Assembly: GCA_964057225.1 (NCBI GenBank)
Contig: OZ059895.1
Location: 6,944,001 to 7,008,000, forward strand
Source of the DNA: Auanema rhodensis
Lineage: Eukaryota > Nematoda > Chromadorea > Rhabditida > Rhabditidae
Reading direction: 5' to 3'
Length of the DNA stretch: 64,000 nucleotides
A program made the translations under genes and the position numbers. Shown one piece after another: positions 51,863-62,816 of the stretch; within the stretch, counting starts at the first letter, position 1, and each line of letters begins with the position of its first letter. The notes beneath the pieces are model-generated. The model did no database searches. It was not told the origin of the DNA and was given only the letters and a program-made list of their open reading frames with translations.

Positions 51863-53646
51863 ATTCGGCATGGCTCTCTACTAACGTCGTTACTTTCTCT
51901 GGTGTTACTGGCTAATCCACATTGTGACACTACAGGAGCTTTGGCGTCAACAGCCCTCATACTAATGATATTAGCTATGTTATTAGGGTGTGTATGCCAA
52001 GGATGGAGAAGCAGAAAAAGATTAAAACTGTTTATGGATTGGATACCAAAATTGTGGAAGCGGCGTCAGGAAAGAGATGAGGACGTTGATATTCCACAAA
52101 GCGAGGTGAAGGAAGGAGAAAAAAGGGAATCTTTATACTCTATAAAGATGGTGAGATTGCCAAGTCTACACTTCTCGCGCTTATCAATACATAGTGTGAC
52201 AATAATGCTAATGATCAGTACTAGCTGGGGATGTAAAAGCGCACATGAGATACAAGAAACGCACATCCACTGTATCAGCAGGAATAAATGTTACCAGCAA
52301 CTTGCCACTCCAATAACATTCAATCCGGGAGTAAAGCAAATGTGTTTAAATTTAAACTACAACAATAACACTATTGGACAATGGATAATGACAAAAGAAA
52401 AAACAATATTCACATGTCAGAAAACAACTTTATATTATACAAAAAGAACTGAGCCATTTATAGAACAAACGTACCTGTGTGATAGAAATCATAACTGCAC
52501 AGAGAACAATTGTAACCAGAAGGAATACCAGCAGGAAATTGGCAAATTTGGATCAAAAAGAGGACCAACTCAATCATCATGTTATAGAGCATCAAGCAAA
52601 TGGTTTTCGTGTTTTCCACCATTTGGCAAAGCTTGCATAATGTATAGGTTACAACATAAACCAATAACATAAATTATATATGCAGTAAATATTTGCGAAG
52701 ATTGGAGTACGGTAGTCCATTTGAATATCAAGGAAAATCTGTTCGGGAATAATTATGAACGGAGCATTAAATTAAAACCATACAGTACCCTTGTATCGGA
52801 AATTGGTAATATCACAATTATCAAGCAGGAAAAACCAAACGCCAAGTTTCTTCATAAGAAGTTTTTTATATCAGAAAATCAGACTTACTTAACAGAGAGG
52901 CATTTTGAACCCCTGGTAAAATGTGACTCTAAGGAAAGAGCACAAAAACATTTTACAACATGCGATATACAGTGGGTATGTCCATGTATCAAAGAATACG
53001 AAGAGAAAATCTTATGTGACTGTCCATAATCAGATTTCGCCAAAGAGGAATGGAAGTTGACTCCACAGTTGATAAACATCAACGAGATAGAAGAAACTAT
53101 CGAAATATCATCGATAGAGGATGAATCCACTATACATATTGAATCTCTGAACTTCATCCAGAGCAACATATACACACAAGACATATCATGTCATATTGAC
53201 TTCCTTGGCGCCCAGGGATGCTATGCATGTGAAACAGGAGCGGTACTAAGTTTTGAATGTATCGCAGAAGAGGAAACATGGATTCCGTTGGATTGCCAAC
53301 ATGAAGTAATTATGGTTAAGTGTTCGCCACAGTTCACTAACACCACAGTAACCATAAGAAGAAACTAACCCATGATTAGGGAAAAGTGCAGAATGAACTG
53401 TGCAGACAGGGAGCAAGTATAGATATTATAGGAATCTTGAGATACGACGGCAGAAAGAAAGGCAAACTACCTAATAAAATTGGAGCAGACGAAACACCCA
53501 GTTACGCACCCTTGTGGGACGTACTAAGACAGAGATGGATAATATCACTCGGAATCCTTGAAAACGCATTAATGGTAAAATTGAAGAAGACTTGGAGTAA
53601 CTATCGAAGACGGATCAGCCAAGGGATACAAACTACTCAATTTTGA
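51863..53646 (+). pseudogene. env: Broken phlebovirus-type (Gn/Gc-like) retroelement envelope
   Basis: The frame is open from 51863 and the first long piece (51902-52672, 256 codons) has a hydrophobic segment at residues 13-32, a basic cytoplasmic-like stretch (36-58), and a second hydrophobic segment (94-110) resembling an internal signal. A cysteine-rich ectodomain then begins at C111, with several N-x-T/S sites. Near its end (residues 225-253) is a C-x9-C-x7-C cluster, W-F-S-C-F-P-P then A-C-I-M-Y-R, like the fusion-loop region of phlebovirus G2 proteins. In-frame TAA codons lie at 52670-52672, 53027-53029 and 53366-53368. The third piece (53057-53368) has a G-C-Y-A-C-E-T-G-A motif and further cysteines typical of the G2 C-terminal part. 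The frame then shifts between about 53370 and 53420, and the last piece (53386-53646) holds I-D-I-I-G-I-L but no clear membrane anchor. The N-terminal half of the precursor is missing. In life such proteins mediate membrane fusion; this copy cannot encode an intact one. It resembles the envelopes of nematode BEL/Pao-type elements. Assignment by motif is fairly firm; the element class is inference. Confidence 0.75.
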
Positions 53647-54191
53647 AAAGTATACAAACCGGAAGGTTAAGCAATAATGTTTTGAAATCTTTTTCTTGTA
53701 TTATTAATGTTATTTGATGTTGAATATTTCACGATTGTATGAGATTTATGTTATTTGGGTTTTTCATGGGGACATGTTATTTGTAAAATGTATGATTGTA
53801 ACTCTATATTTAACCTTTTTTTTATTCATTTGATCTAGTCAGTCATCTACACAACCTAGTCGCGGCCAGTGTCTCGTATAAACGAGAGGATCGAAGAAAT
53901 GTGATAAACAACGAAACAGATGTAACACTTTGGTAATAATAAACGCAACAGATGTGCAGTTTTTTGGTAGATAAGATTAGACAAAGAACGAGACGGGCAG
54001 TATCGAAAATGAAAAGAAGAGGGATCCGATTTTTGACGACGATAGAGAACGGTTGCTGATATTGTTGTTGTGTATTTTGAGCTAGATAAACCTTTGTTAT
54101 TAAATTCGACTTCTACATTAATATAAAGACTACATTACTCCTATTCACTGCCCTACTGATTTATTATTGTGATTATTATGATTCCACCTAA
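53647..54191 (+). other. AT-rich tail, possible 3' end of an LTR element
   Basis: After the envelope remnant there is no gene. The stretch holds a TCTCGT-ATAA-ACGAGA hairpin (53872-53887), an AATAAA at 53938-53943, a 14-base purine run GAAAAGAAGAGGGA at 54011-54024, and then a T-rich segment to 54191. Position, AATAAA and purine run fit the 3' untranslated/LTR region of a retroelement. I found no second copy of this sequence in the window, so an LTR cannot be proven. Confidence 0.3.
53910..53973 (+). repeat. 32-bp imperfect tandem duplication
   Basis: AACGAAACAGATGT at 53910 is repeated as AACGCAACAGATGT at 53942, each followed by a CA(C/G) and T-rich segment ending GGTA. The two copies flank and include the AATAAA. 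Confidence 0.7.
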
Positions 54192-54392
54192 CTACCACTG
54201 GTCTCTGTGATCACGGAACTGACGGAGGACTACAAGAATCGAATCGAAGAAGAATCTGAAGCTTGTCTATCTCTCGATCGAAAAAGTTCATTGTTCAGAC
54301 AATCTCAGTCTAGAGTTTTGAATGTTTTTCTGAACAGGAATACGGTGCACGTGCCATTTGCCTTCGAGTATTCATCTTCATCTTTGGTTTAA
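54192..54392 (+). other. Open frame crossing from unique DNA into the first monomer of array B
   Basis: The frame opens after TAA 54189-54191 and closes at TAA 54390-54392. The unique part encodes a charged segment, I-T-E-L-T-E-D-Y-K-N-R-I-E-E-E, and it passes without a break into the conserved satellite frame at S-E-A-C-L-S-L-D. There is no ATG; a GTG at 54207 is the earliest simple alternative start in the charged part. The change from unique to satellite sequence is near 54254. The charged, helical start resembles the beginning of many retroelement gag proteins, and it sits just past the possible LTR-like tail, but no gag domain can be identified. Chance alignment of frames remains possible. 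Confidence 0.4.
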
Positions 54393-56264
54393 TTACCCAA
54401 GTTTGAGGTAGTTTGATGATTCAACAAGGGTTACACCTTATGTTGAACTAAATTTTGGAAAGCTCACTATATGTGAGCAACATTGATATTTCATCTTTCT
54501 GAAGATTCTGAAGCTTGTCTATCTCTCGACCGAAAAAGTTCATTGTTCAGACAATCTCAGTCTAGAGTTTTGAATGTTTTTCTGAACAGGAATACGGTGC
54601 ACGTGCCATTTGCCTTCGAGTATTCATCTTCATCTTTGGTTTAATTACCCAAGTTTGAGGTACTTTGATGATTCAACAAGGGTTACACCTTATGTTGAAC
54701 TAAATTTTGGAAAGCTCACTATATGTGAGCAACATTGATATTTCATCTTTCTGAAGATTCTGAAGCTTGTCTATCTCTTGACCGAAAATGTTCATTGTTC
54801 AGACAATCTCAGTCTAGAGTTTTGAATGTTCTTCTGAACAGGAATACGGTGCACGTGCCATTTGCCTTCGAGTATTCATCTTCATCTTTGGTTTAATTAC
54901 CCAAGTTTGAGGTAGTTTGATGATTCAACAAGGGTTACACCTTATGTTGAACTAAATTTTGGAAAGCTCACTATATGTGAGCAACATTGATATTTCATCT
55001 TTCTGAAGATTCTGAAGCTTGTCTATCTCTCGACCGAAAAAGTTCATTGTTCAGACAATCTCAGTCTAGAGTTTTGAATGTTTTTCTGAACAGGAATACG
55101 GTGCACGTGCCATTTGCCTTCGAGTATTCATCTTCATCTTTGGTTTAATTACCCAAGTTTGAGGTACTTTGATGATTCAACAAGGGTTACACCTTATGTT
55201 GAACTAAATTTTGGAAAGCTCACTATATGTGAGCAACATTGATATTTCATCTTTCTGAAGATTCTGAAGCTTGTCTATCTCTTGACCGAAAATGTTCATT
55301 GTTCAGACAATCTCAGTCTAGAGTTTTGAATGTTCTTCTGAACAGGAATACGGTGCACGTGCCATATATCTTGGGGTATTCATCATCATATTTGGTTTAA
55401 TTACCCAAGTTTGAGGTACTTTGATGATTCAACAAGGGTTACACCTGATGTTGAACTAAATTTTGGAAAGCTCACTATATGTGAGCAACATTGATATTTC
55501 ATCTTTCTGAAGATTCTGAAGCTTGTCTATCTCTTGACCGAAAATGTTCATTGTTCAGACAATCTCAGTCTAGAGTTTTGAATGTTCTTCTGAACAGGAA
55601 TACGGTGCACGTGCCATATATCTTGGGGTATTCATCATCATATTTGGTTTAATTACCCAAGTTTGAGGTACTTTGATGATTCAACAAGGGTTACACCTGA
55701 TGTTGAACTAAATTTTGGAAAGCTCACTATATGTGAGCAACATTGATATTTCATCTCTCTGAACATTCTGAAGCTTGTCTATCTCTTGACCGAAAATGTT
55801 CATTGTTCAGACAATCTCAGTCTAGAATTTTGAATGTTCTTCTGAACAGGAATACGGTGCACGTGCCATTTGCCTTGGGGTATTCATCTTCATCTTTGGT
55901 TTAATTACCCAAGTTTGAGGTACTTTGATGATTCAACAAGGGTTACACCTGATGTTGAACTAAATTTTGGAAAGCTCACTATATGTGAGCAACATTGATA
56001 TTTCATCTCTCTGAACATTCTGAAGCTTGTCTATCTCTTGACCGAAAATGTTCATTGTTCAGACAATCTCAGTCTAGAGTTTTGAATGTTCTTCTGAACA
56101 GGAATACGGTGCACGTGCCATATATCTTGGGGTATTCATCATCATATTTGGTTTAATTACCCAAGTTTGAGGTACTTTGATGATTCAACAAGGGTTACAC
56201 CTGATGTTGAACTAAATTTTGGAAAGCTCACTATATGTGAGCAACATTGATATTTCATCTTTCT

Positions 56265-58280
56265 GAAGATTCTGAAGCTTGTCTATCTCTCGACCGAAAA
56301 AGTTCATTGTTCAGACAATCTCAGTCTAGAGTTTTGAATGTTCTTCTGAACAGGAATACGGTGCACGTGCCATTTGCCTTCGAGTATTCATCTTCATCTT
56401 TGGTTTAATTACCCAAGTTTGAGGTACTTTGATGATTCAACAAGGGTTACACCTTATGTTGAACTAAATTTTGGAAAGCTCACTATATGTGAGCAACATT
56501 GATATTCCATCTTTCTGAAGATTCTGAAGCTTGTCTATCTCTTGACCGAAAATGTTCATTGTTCAGACAATCTCAGTCTAGAGTTTTGAATGTTCTTCTG
56601 AACAGGAATACGGTGCACGTGCCATATATCTTGGGATATTCATCATCATATTTGGTTTAATTACCCAAGTTTGAGGTACTTTGATGATTCAACAAGGGTT
56701 ACACCTGATGTTGAACTAAATTTTGGAAAGCTCACTATATGTGAGCAACATTGATATTTCATCTTTCTGAAGATTCTGAAGCTTGTCTATCTCTTGACCG
56801 AAAATGTTCATTGTTCAGACAATCTCAGTCTAGAGTTTTGAATGTTCTTCTGAACAGGAATACGGTGCACGTGCCATATATCTTGGGGTATTCATCATCA
56901 TATTTGGTTTAATTACCCAAGTTTGAGGTACTTTGATGATTCAACAAGGGTTACACCTGATGTTGAACTAAATTTTGGAAAGCTCACTATATGTGAGCAA
57001 CATTGATATTTCATCTTTCTGAAGATTCGGAAGCTTGTCTATCTCTTTACCGGAAACTTTTATTGTTCAGACAATCTCAGTCTAGAGTTTTGAATGTTTT
57101 TCTGAACAGGAATACGGTGCACGTGCCATTTGCCTTCGAGTATTCATCTTCATCTTTGGTTTAATTACCCAAGTTTGAGGTAGTTTGATGATTCAACAAG
57201 GGTTACACCTTATGTTGAACTAAATTTTGGAAAGCTCACTATATGTGAGCAACATTGATATTTCATCTTTCTGAAGATTCTGAAGCTTGTCTATCTCTCG
57301 ACCGAAAAAGTTCATTGTTCAGACAATCTCAGTCTAGAGTTTTGAATGTTTTTCTGAACAGGAATACGGTGCACGTGCCATTTGCCTTCGAGTATTCATC
57401 TTCATCTTTGGTTTAATTACCCAAGTTTGAGGTACTTTGATGATTCAACAAGGGTTACACCTTATGTTGAACTAAATTTTGGAAAGCTCACTATATGTGA
57501 GCAACATTGATATTTCATCTTTCTGAAGATTCGGAAGCTTGTCTATCTCTTTACCGGAAACTTTTATTGTTCAGACAATCTCAGTCTAGAGTTTTGAATG
57601 TTCTTCTGAACAGGAATACGGTGCACGTGCCATTTGCCTTCGAGTATTCATCTTCATCTTTGGTTTAATTACCCAAGTTTGAGGTACTTTGATGATTCAA
57701 CAAGGGTTACACCTTATGTTGAACTAAATTTTGGAAAGCTCACTATATGTGAGCAACATTGATATTTCATCTTTCTGAAGATTCTGAAGCTTGTCTATCT
57801 CTTGACCGAAAATGTTCATTGTTCAGACAATCTCAGTCTAGAGTTTTGAATGTTCTTCTGAACAGGAATACGGTGCACGTGCCATATATCTTGGGGTATT
57901 CATCATCATATTTGGTTTAATTACCCAAGTTTGAGGTACTTTGATGATTCAACAAGGGTTACACCTGATGTTGAACTAAATTTTGGAAAGCTCACTATAT
58001 GTGAGCAACATTGATATTTCATCTCTCTGAACATTCTGAAGCTTGTCTATCTCTTGACCGAAAATGTTCATTGTTCAGACAATCTCAGTCTAGAATTTTG
58101 AATGTTCTTCTGAACAGGAATACGGTGCACGTGCCATTTGCCTTGGGGTATTCATCTTCATCTTTGGTTTAATTACCCAAGTTTGAGGTACTTTGATGAT
58201 TCAACAAGGGTTACACCTGATGTTGAACTAAATTTTGGAAAGCTCACTATATGTGAGCAACATTGATATTTCATCTTTCT
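56265..58280 (+). repeat. 8-monomer block (2016 bp) related to the 9-mer on its right
   Basis: The block starts with the CTCGACCGAAAAAG unit at 56265, and the same kind of unit starts at 58281. The marker TTGGGATATT lies at 56631 here and at 58647 in the next block, a shift of 2016 bp. The block is a version of the 9-mer with a different unit content. Confidence 0.65.
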
Positions 58281-61200
58281 GAAGATTCTGAAGCTTGTCT
58301 ATCTCTCGACCGAAAAAGTTCATTGTTCAGACAATCTCAGTCTAGAGTTTTGAATGTTCTTCTGAACAGGAATACGGTGCACGTGCCATTTGCCTTCGAG
58401 TATTCATCTTCATCTTTGGTTTAATTACCCAAGTTTGAGGTACTTTGATGATTCAACAAGGGTTACACCTTATGTTGAACTAAATTTTGGAAAGCTCACT
58501 ATATGTGAGCAACATTGATATTCCATCTTTCTGAAGATTCTGAAGCTTGTCTATCTCTTGACCGAAAATGTTCATTGTTCAGACAATCTCAGTCTAGAGT
58601 TTTGAATGTTCTTCTGAACAGGAATACGGTGCACGTGCCATATATCTTGGGATATTCATCATCATATTTGGTTTAATTACCCAAGTTTGAGGTACTTTGA
58701 TGATTCAACAAGGGTTACACCTGATGTTGAACTAAATTTTGGAAAGCTCACTATATGTGAGCAACATTGATATTTCATCTTTCTGAAGATTCTGAAGCTT
58801 GTCTATCTCTTGACCGAAAATGTTCATTGTTCAGACAATCTCAGTCTAGAGTTTTGAATGTTCTTCTGAACAGGAATACGGTGCACGTGCCATATATCTT
58901 GGGGTATTCATCATCATATTTGGTTTAATTACCCAAGTTTGAGGTACTTTGATGATTCAACAAGGGTTACACCTGATGTTGAACTAAATTTTGGAAAGCT
59001 CACTATATGTGAGCAACATTGATATTTCATCTTTCTGAAGATTCGGAAGCTTGTCTATCTCTTTACCGGAAACTTTTATTGTTCAGACAATCTCAGTCTA
59101 GAGTTTTGAATGTTCTTCTGAACAGGAATACGGTGCACGTGCCATTTGCCTTCGAGTATTCATCTTCATCTTTGGTTTAATTACCCAAGTTTGAGGTACT
59201 TTGATGATTCAACAAGGGTTACACCTGATGTTGAACTAAATTTTGGAAAGCTCACTATATGTGAGCAACATTGATATTTCATCTTTCTGAACATTCTGAA
59301 GCTTGTCTATCTCTTGACCGAAAATGTTCATTGTTCAGACAATCTCAGTCTAGAATTTTGAATGTTCTTCTGAACAGGAATACGGTGCACGTGCCATTTG
59401 CCTTGGGGTATTCATCTTCATCTTTGGTTTAATTACCCAAGTTTGAGGTACTTTGATGATTCAACAAGGGTTACACCTGATGTTGAACTAAATTTTGGAA
59501 AGCTCACTATATGTGAGCAACATTGATATTTCATCTTTCTGAAGATTCTGAAGCTTGTCTATCTCTTGACCCAAAATGTTCATTGTTCAGACAATCTCAG
59601 TCTAGAGTTTTGAATGTTCTTCTGAACAGGAATACGGTGCACGTGCCATTTGCCTTGGGGTATTCATCTACATCTTTGGTTTAATTACCCAAGTTTGAGG
59701 TACTTTGATGATTCAACAAGGGTTACACCTGATGTTGAACTAAATTTTGGAAAGCTCACTATATGTGAGCAACATTGATATTCCATCTCTCTGAAGATTC
59801 GGAAGCTTGTCTATCTCTTTACCGGAAACTTTTATTGTTCAGACAATCTCAGTCTAGAGTTTTGAATGTTCTTCTGAACAGGAATACGGTGCACGTGCCA
59901 TATATCTTGGGGTATTCATCATCATATTTGGTTTAATTACCCAAGTTTGAGGTACTTTGATGATTCAACAAGGGTTACACCTGATGTTGAACTAAATTTT
60001 GGAAAGCTCACTATATGTGAGCAACATTGATATTTCATCTCTCTGAACATTCTGAAGCTTGTCTATCTCTTGACCGAAAATGTTCATTGTTCAGACAATC
60101 TCAGTCTAGAATTTTGAATGTTCTTCTGAACAGGAATACGGTGCACGTGCCATTTGCCTTGGGGTATTCATCTTCATCTTTGGTTTAATTACCCAAGTTT
60201 GAGGTACTTTGATGATTCAACAAGGGTTACACCTGATGTTGAACTAAATTTTGGAAAGCTCACTATATGTGAGCAACATTGATATTTCATCTTTCTGAAG
60301 ATTCTGAAGCTTGTCTATCTCTTGACCCAAAATGTTCATTGTTCAGACAATCTCAGTCTAGAGTTTTGAATGTTCTTCTGAACAGGAATACGGTGCACGT
60401 GCCATATATCTTGGGGTATTCATCATCATCTTTGGTTTAATTACCCAAGTTTGAGGTACTTTGATGATTCAACAAGGGTTACACCTGATGTTGAACTAAA
60501 TTTTGGAAAGCTCACTATATGTGAGCAACATTGATATTTCATCTTTCTGAAGATTCTGAAGCTTGTCTATCTCTCGACCGAAAAAGTTCATTGTTCAGAC
60601 AATCTCAGTCTAGAGTTTTGAATGTTCTTCTGAACAGGAATACGGTGCACGTGCCATTTGCCTTCGAGTATTCATCTTCATCTTTGGTTTAATTACCCAA
60701 GTTTGAGGTACTTTGATGATTCAACAAGGGTTACACCTTATGTTGAACTAAATTTTGGAAAGCTCACTATATGTGAGCAACATTGATATTCCATCTTTCT
60801 GAAGATTCTGAAGCTTGTCTATCTCTTGACCGAAAATGTTCATTGTTCAGACAATCTCAGTCTAGAGTTTTGAATGTTCTTCTGAACAGGAATACGGTGC
60901 ACGTGCCATATATCTTGGGATATTCATCATCATATTTGGTTTAATTACCCAAGTTTGAGGTACTTTGATGATTAAACAAGGGTTACACCTGATGTTGAAC
61001 TAAATTTTGGAAAGCTCACTATATGTGAGCAACATTGATATTTCATCTTTCTGAAGATTCTGAAGCTTGTCTATCTCTTGACCGAAAATGTTCATTGTTC
61101 AGACAATCTCAGTCTAGAGTTTTGAATGTTCTTCTGAACAGGAATACGGTGCACGTGCCATATATCTTGGGGTATTCATCATCATATTTGGTTTAATTAC

Positions 61201-62816
61201 CCAAGTTTGAGGTACTTTGATGATTCAACAAGGGTTACACCTGATGTTGAACTAAATTTTGGAAAGCTCACTATATGTGAGCAACATTGATATTTCATCT
61301 TTCTGAAGATTCGGAAGCTTGTCTATCTCTTTACCGGAAACTTTTATTGTTCAGACAATCTCAGTCTAGAGTTTTGAATGTTCTTCTGAACAGGAATACG
61401 GTGCACGTGCCATTTGCCTTCGAGTATTCATCTTCATCTTTGGTTTAATTACCCAAGTTTGAGGTACTTTGATGATTCAACAAGGGTTACACCTGATGTT
61501 GAACTAAATTTTGGAAAGCTCACTATATGTGAGCAACATTGATATTTCATCTTTCTGAACATTCTGAAGCTTGTCTATCTCTTGACCGAAAATGTTCATT
61601 GTTCAGACAATCTCAGTCTAGAATTTTGAATGTTCTTCTGAACAGGAATACGGTGCACGTGCCATTTGCCTTGGGGTATTCATCTTCATCTTTGGTTTAA
61701 TTACCCAAGTTTGAGGTACTTTGATGATTCAACAAGGGTTACACCTGATGTTGAACTAAATTTTGGAAAGCTCACTATATGTGAGCAACATTGATATTTC
61801 ATCTTTCTGAAGATTCTGAAGCTTGTCTATCTCTTGACCCAAAATGTTCATTGTTCAGACAATCTCAGTCTAGAGTTTTGAATGTTCTTCTGAACAGGAA
61901 TACGGTGCACGTGCCATTTGCCTTGGGGTATTCATCTACATCTTTGGTTTAATTACCCAAGTTTGAGGTACTTTGATGATTCAACAAGGGTTACACCTGA
62001 TGTTGAACTAAATTTTGGAAAGCTCACTATATGTGAGCAACATTGATATTCCATCTCTCTGAAGATTCGGAAGCTTGTCTATCTCTTTACCGGAAACTTT
62101 TATTGTTCAGACAATCTCAGTCTAGAGTTTTGAATGTTCTTCTGAACAGGAATACGGTGCACGTGCCATATATCTTGGGGTATTCATCATCATATTTGGT
62201 TTAATTACCCAAGTTTGAGGTACTTTGATGATTCAACAAGGGTTACACCTGATGTTGAACTAAATTTTGGAAAGCTCACTATATGTGAGCAACATTGATA
62301 TTTCATCTCTCTGAACATTCTGAAGCTTGTCTATCTCTTGACCGAAAATGTTCATTGTTCAGACAATCTCAGTCTAGAATTTTGAATGTTCTTCTGAACA
62401 GGAATACGGTGCACGTGCCATTTGCCTTGGGGTATTCATCTTCATCTTTGGTTTAATTACCCAAGTTTGAGGTACTTTGATGATTCAACAAGGGTTACAC
62501 CTGATGTTGAACTAAATTTTGGAAAGCTCACTATATGTGAGCAACATTGATATTTCATCTTTCTGAAGATTCTGAAGCTTGTCTATCTCTTGACCCAAAA
62601 TGTTCATTGTTCAGACAATCTCAGTCTAGAGTTTTGAATGTTCTTCTGAACAGGAATACGGTGCACGTGCCATTTGCCTTGGGGTATTCATCTACATCTT
62701 TGGTTTAATTAAGCAAGTTTGAGGTACTTTGATGATTCAACAAGGGTTACACCTGATGTTGAACTAAATTTTGGAAAGCTCACTATATGTGAGCAACATT
62801 GATATTTCATCTTTCT
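58281..62816 (+). repeat. Higher-order repeat, 9-monomer period (2268 bp), two copies
   Basis: Copies run 58281-60548 and 60549-62816. Four kinds of marker recur at exactly 2268 bp: CTCGACCGAAAAAG unit starts (58281/60549), TTGGGATATT (58647/60915), TCTAGAATTT (59349/61617 and 60105/62373) and TTGACCCAAAATG (59567/61835 and 60325/62593). The units immediately outside do not match, so both block edges are visible. Confidence 0.9.

Noticed and set aside
52066..53184. Three minus-strand frames (52066-52266, 52458-52670, 52885-53184)
   Set aside because: They are shadows of the envelope remnant, whose plus-strand frames carry the recognisable cysteine motifs.
49299..54253. Complete LTR retroelement
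   Set aside because: No reverse transcriptase, integrase, protease or pair of long direct repeats is present; only an envelope remnant and a doubtful 3' tail are seen.
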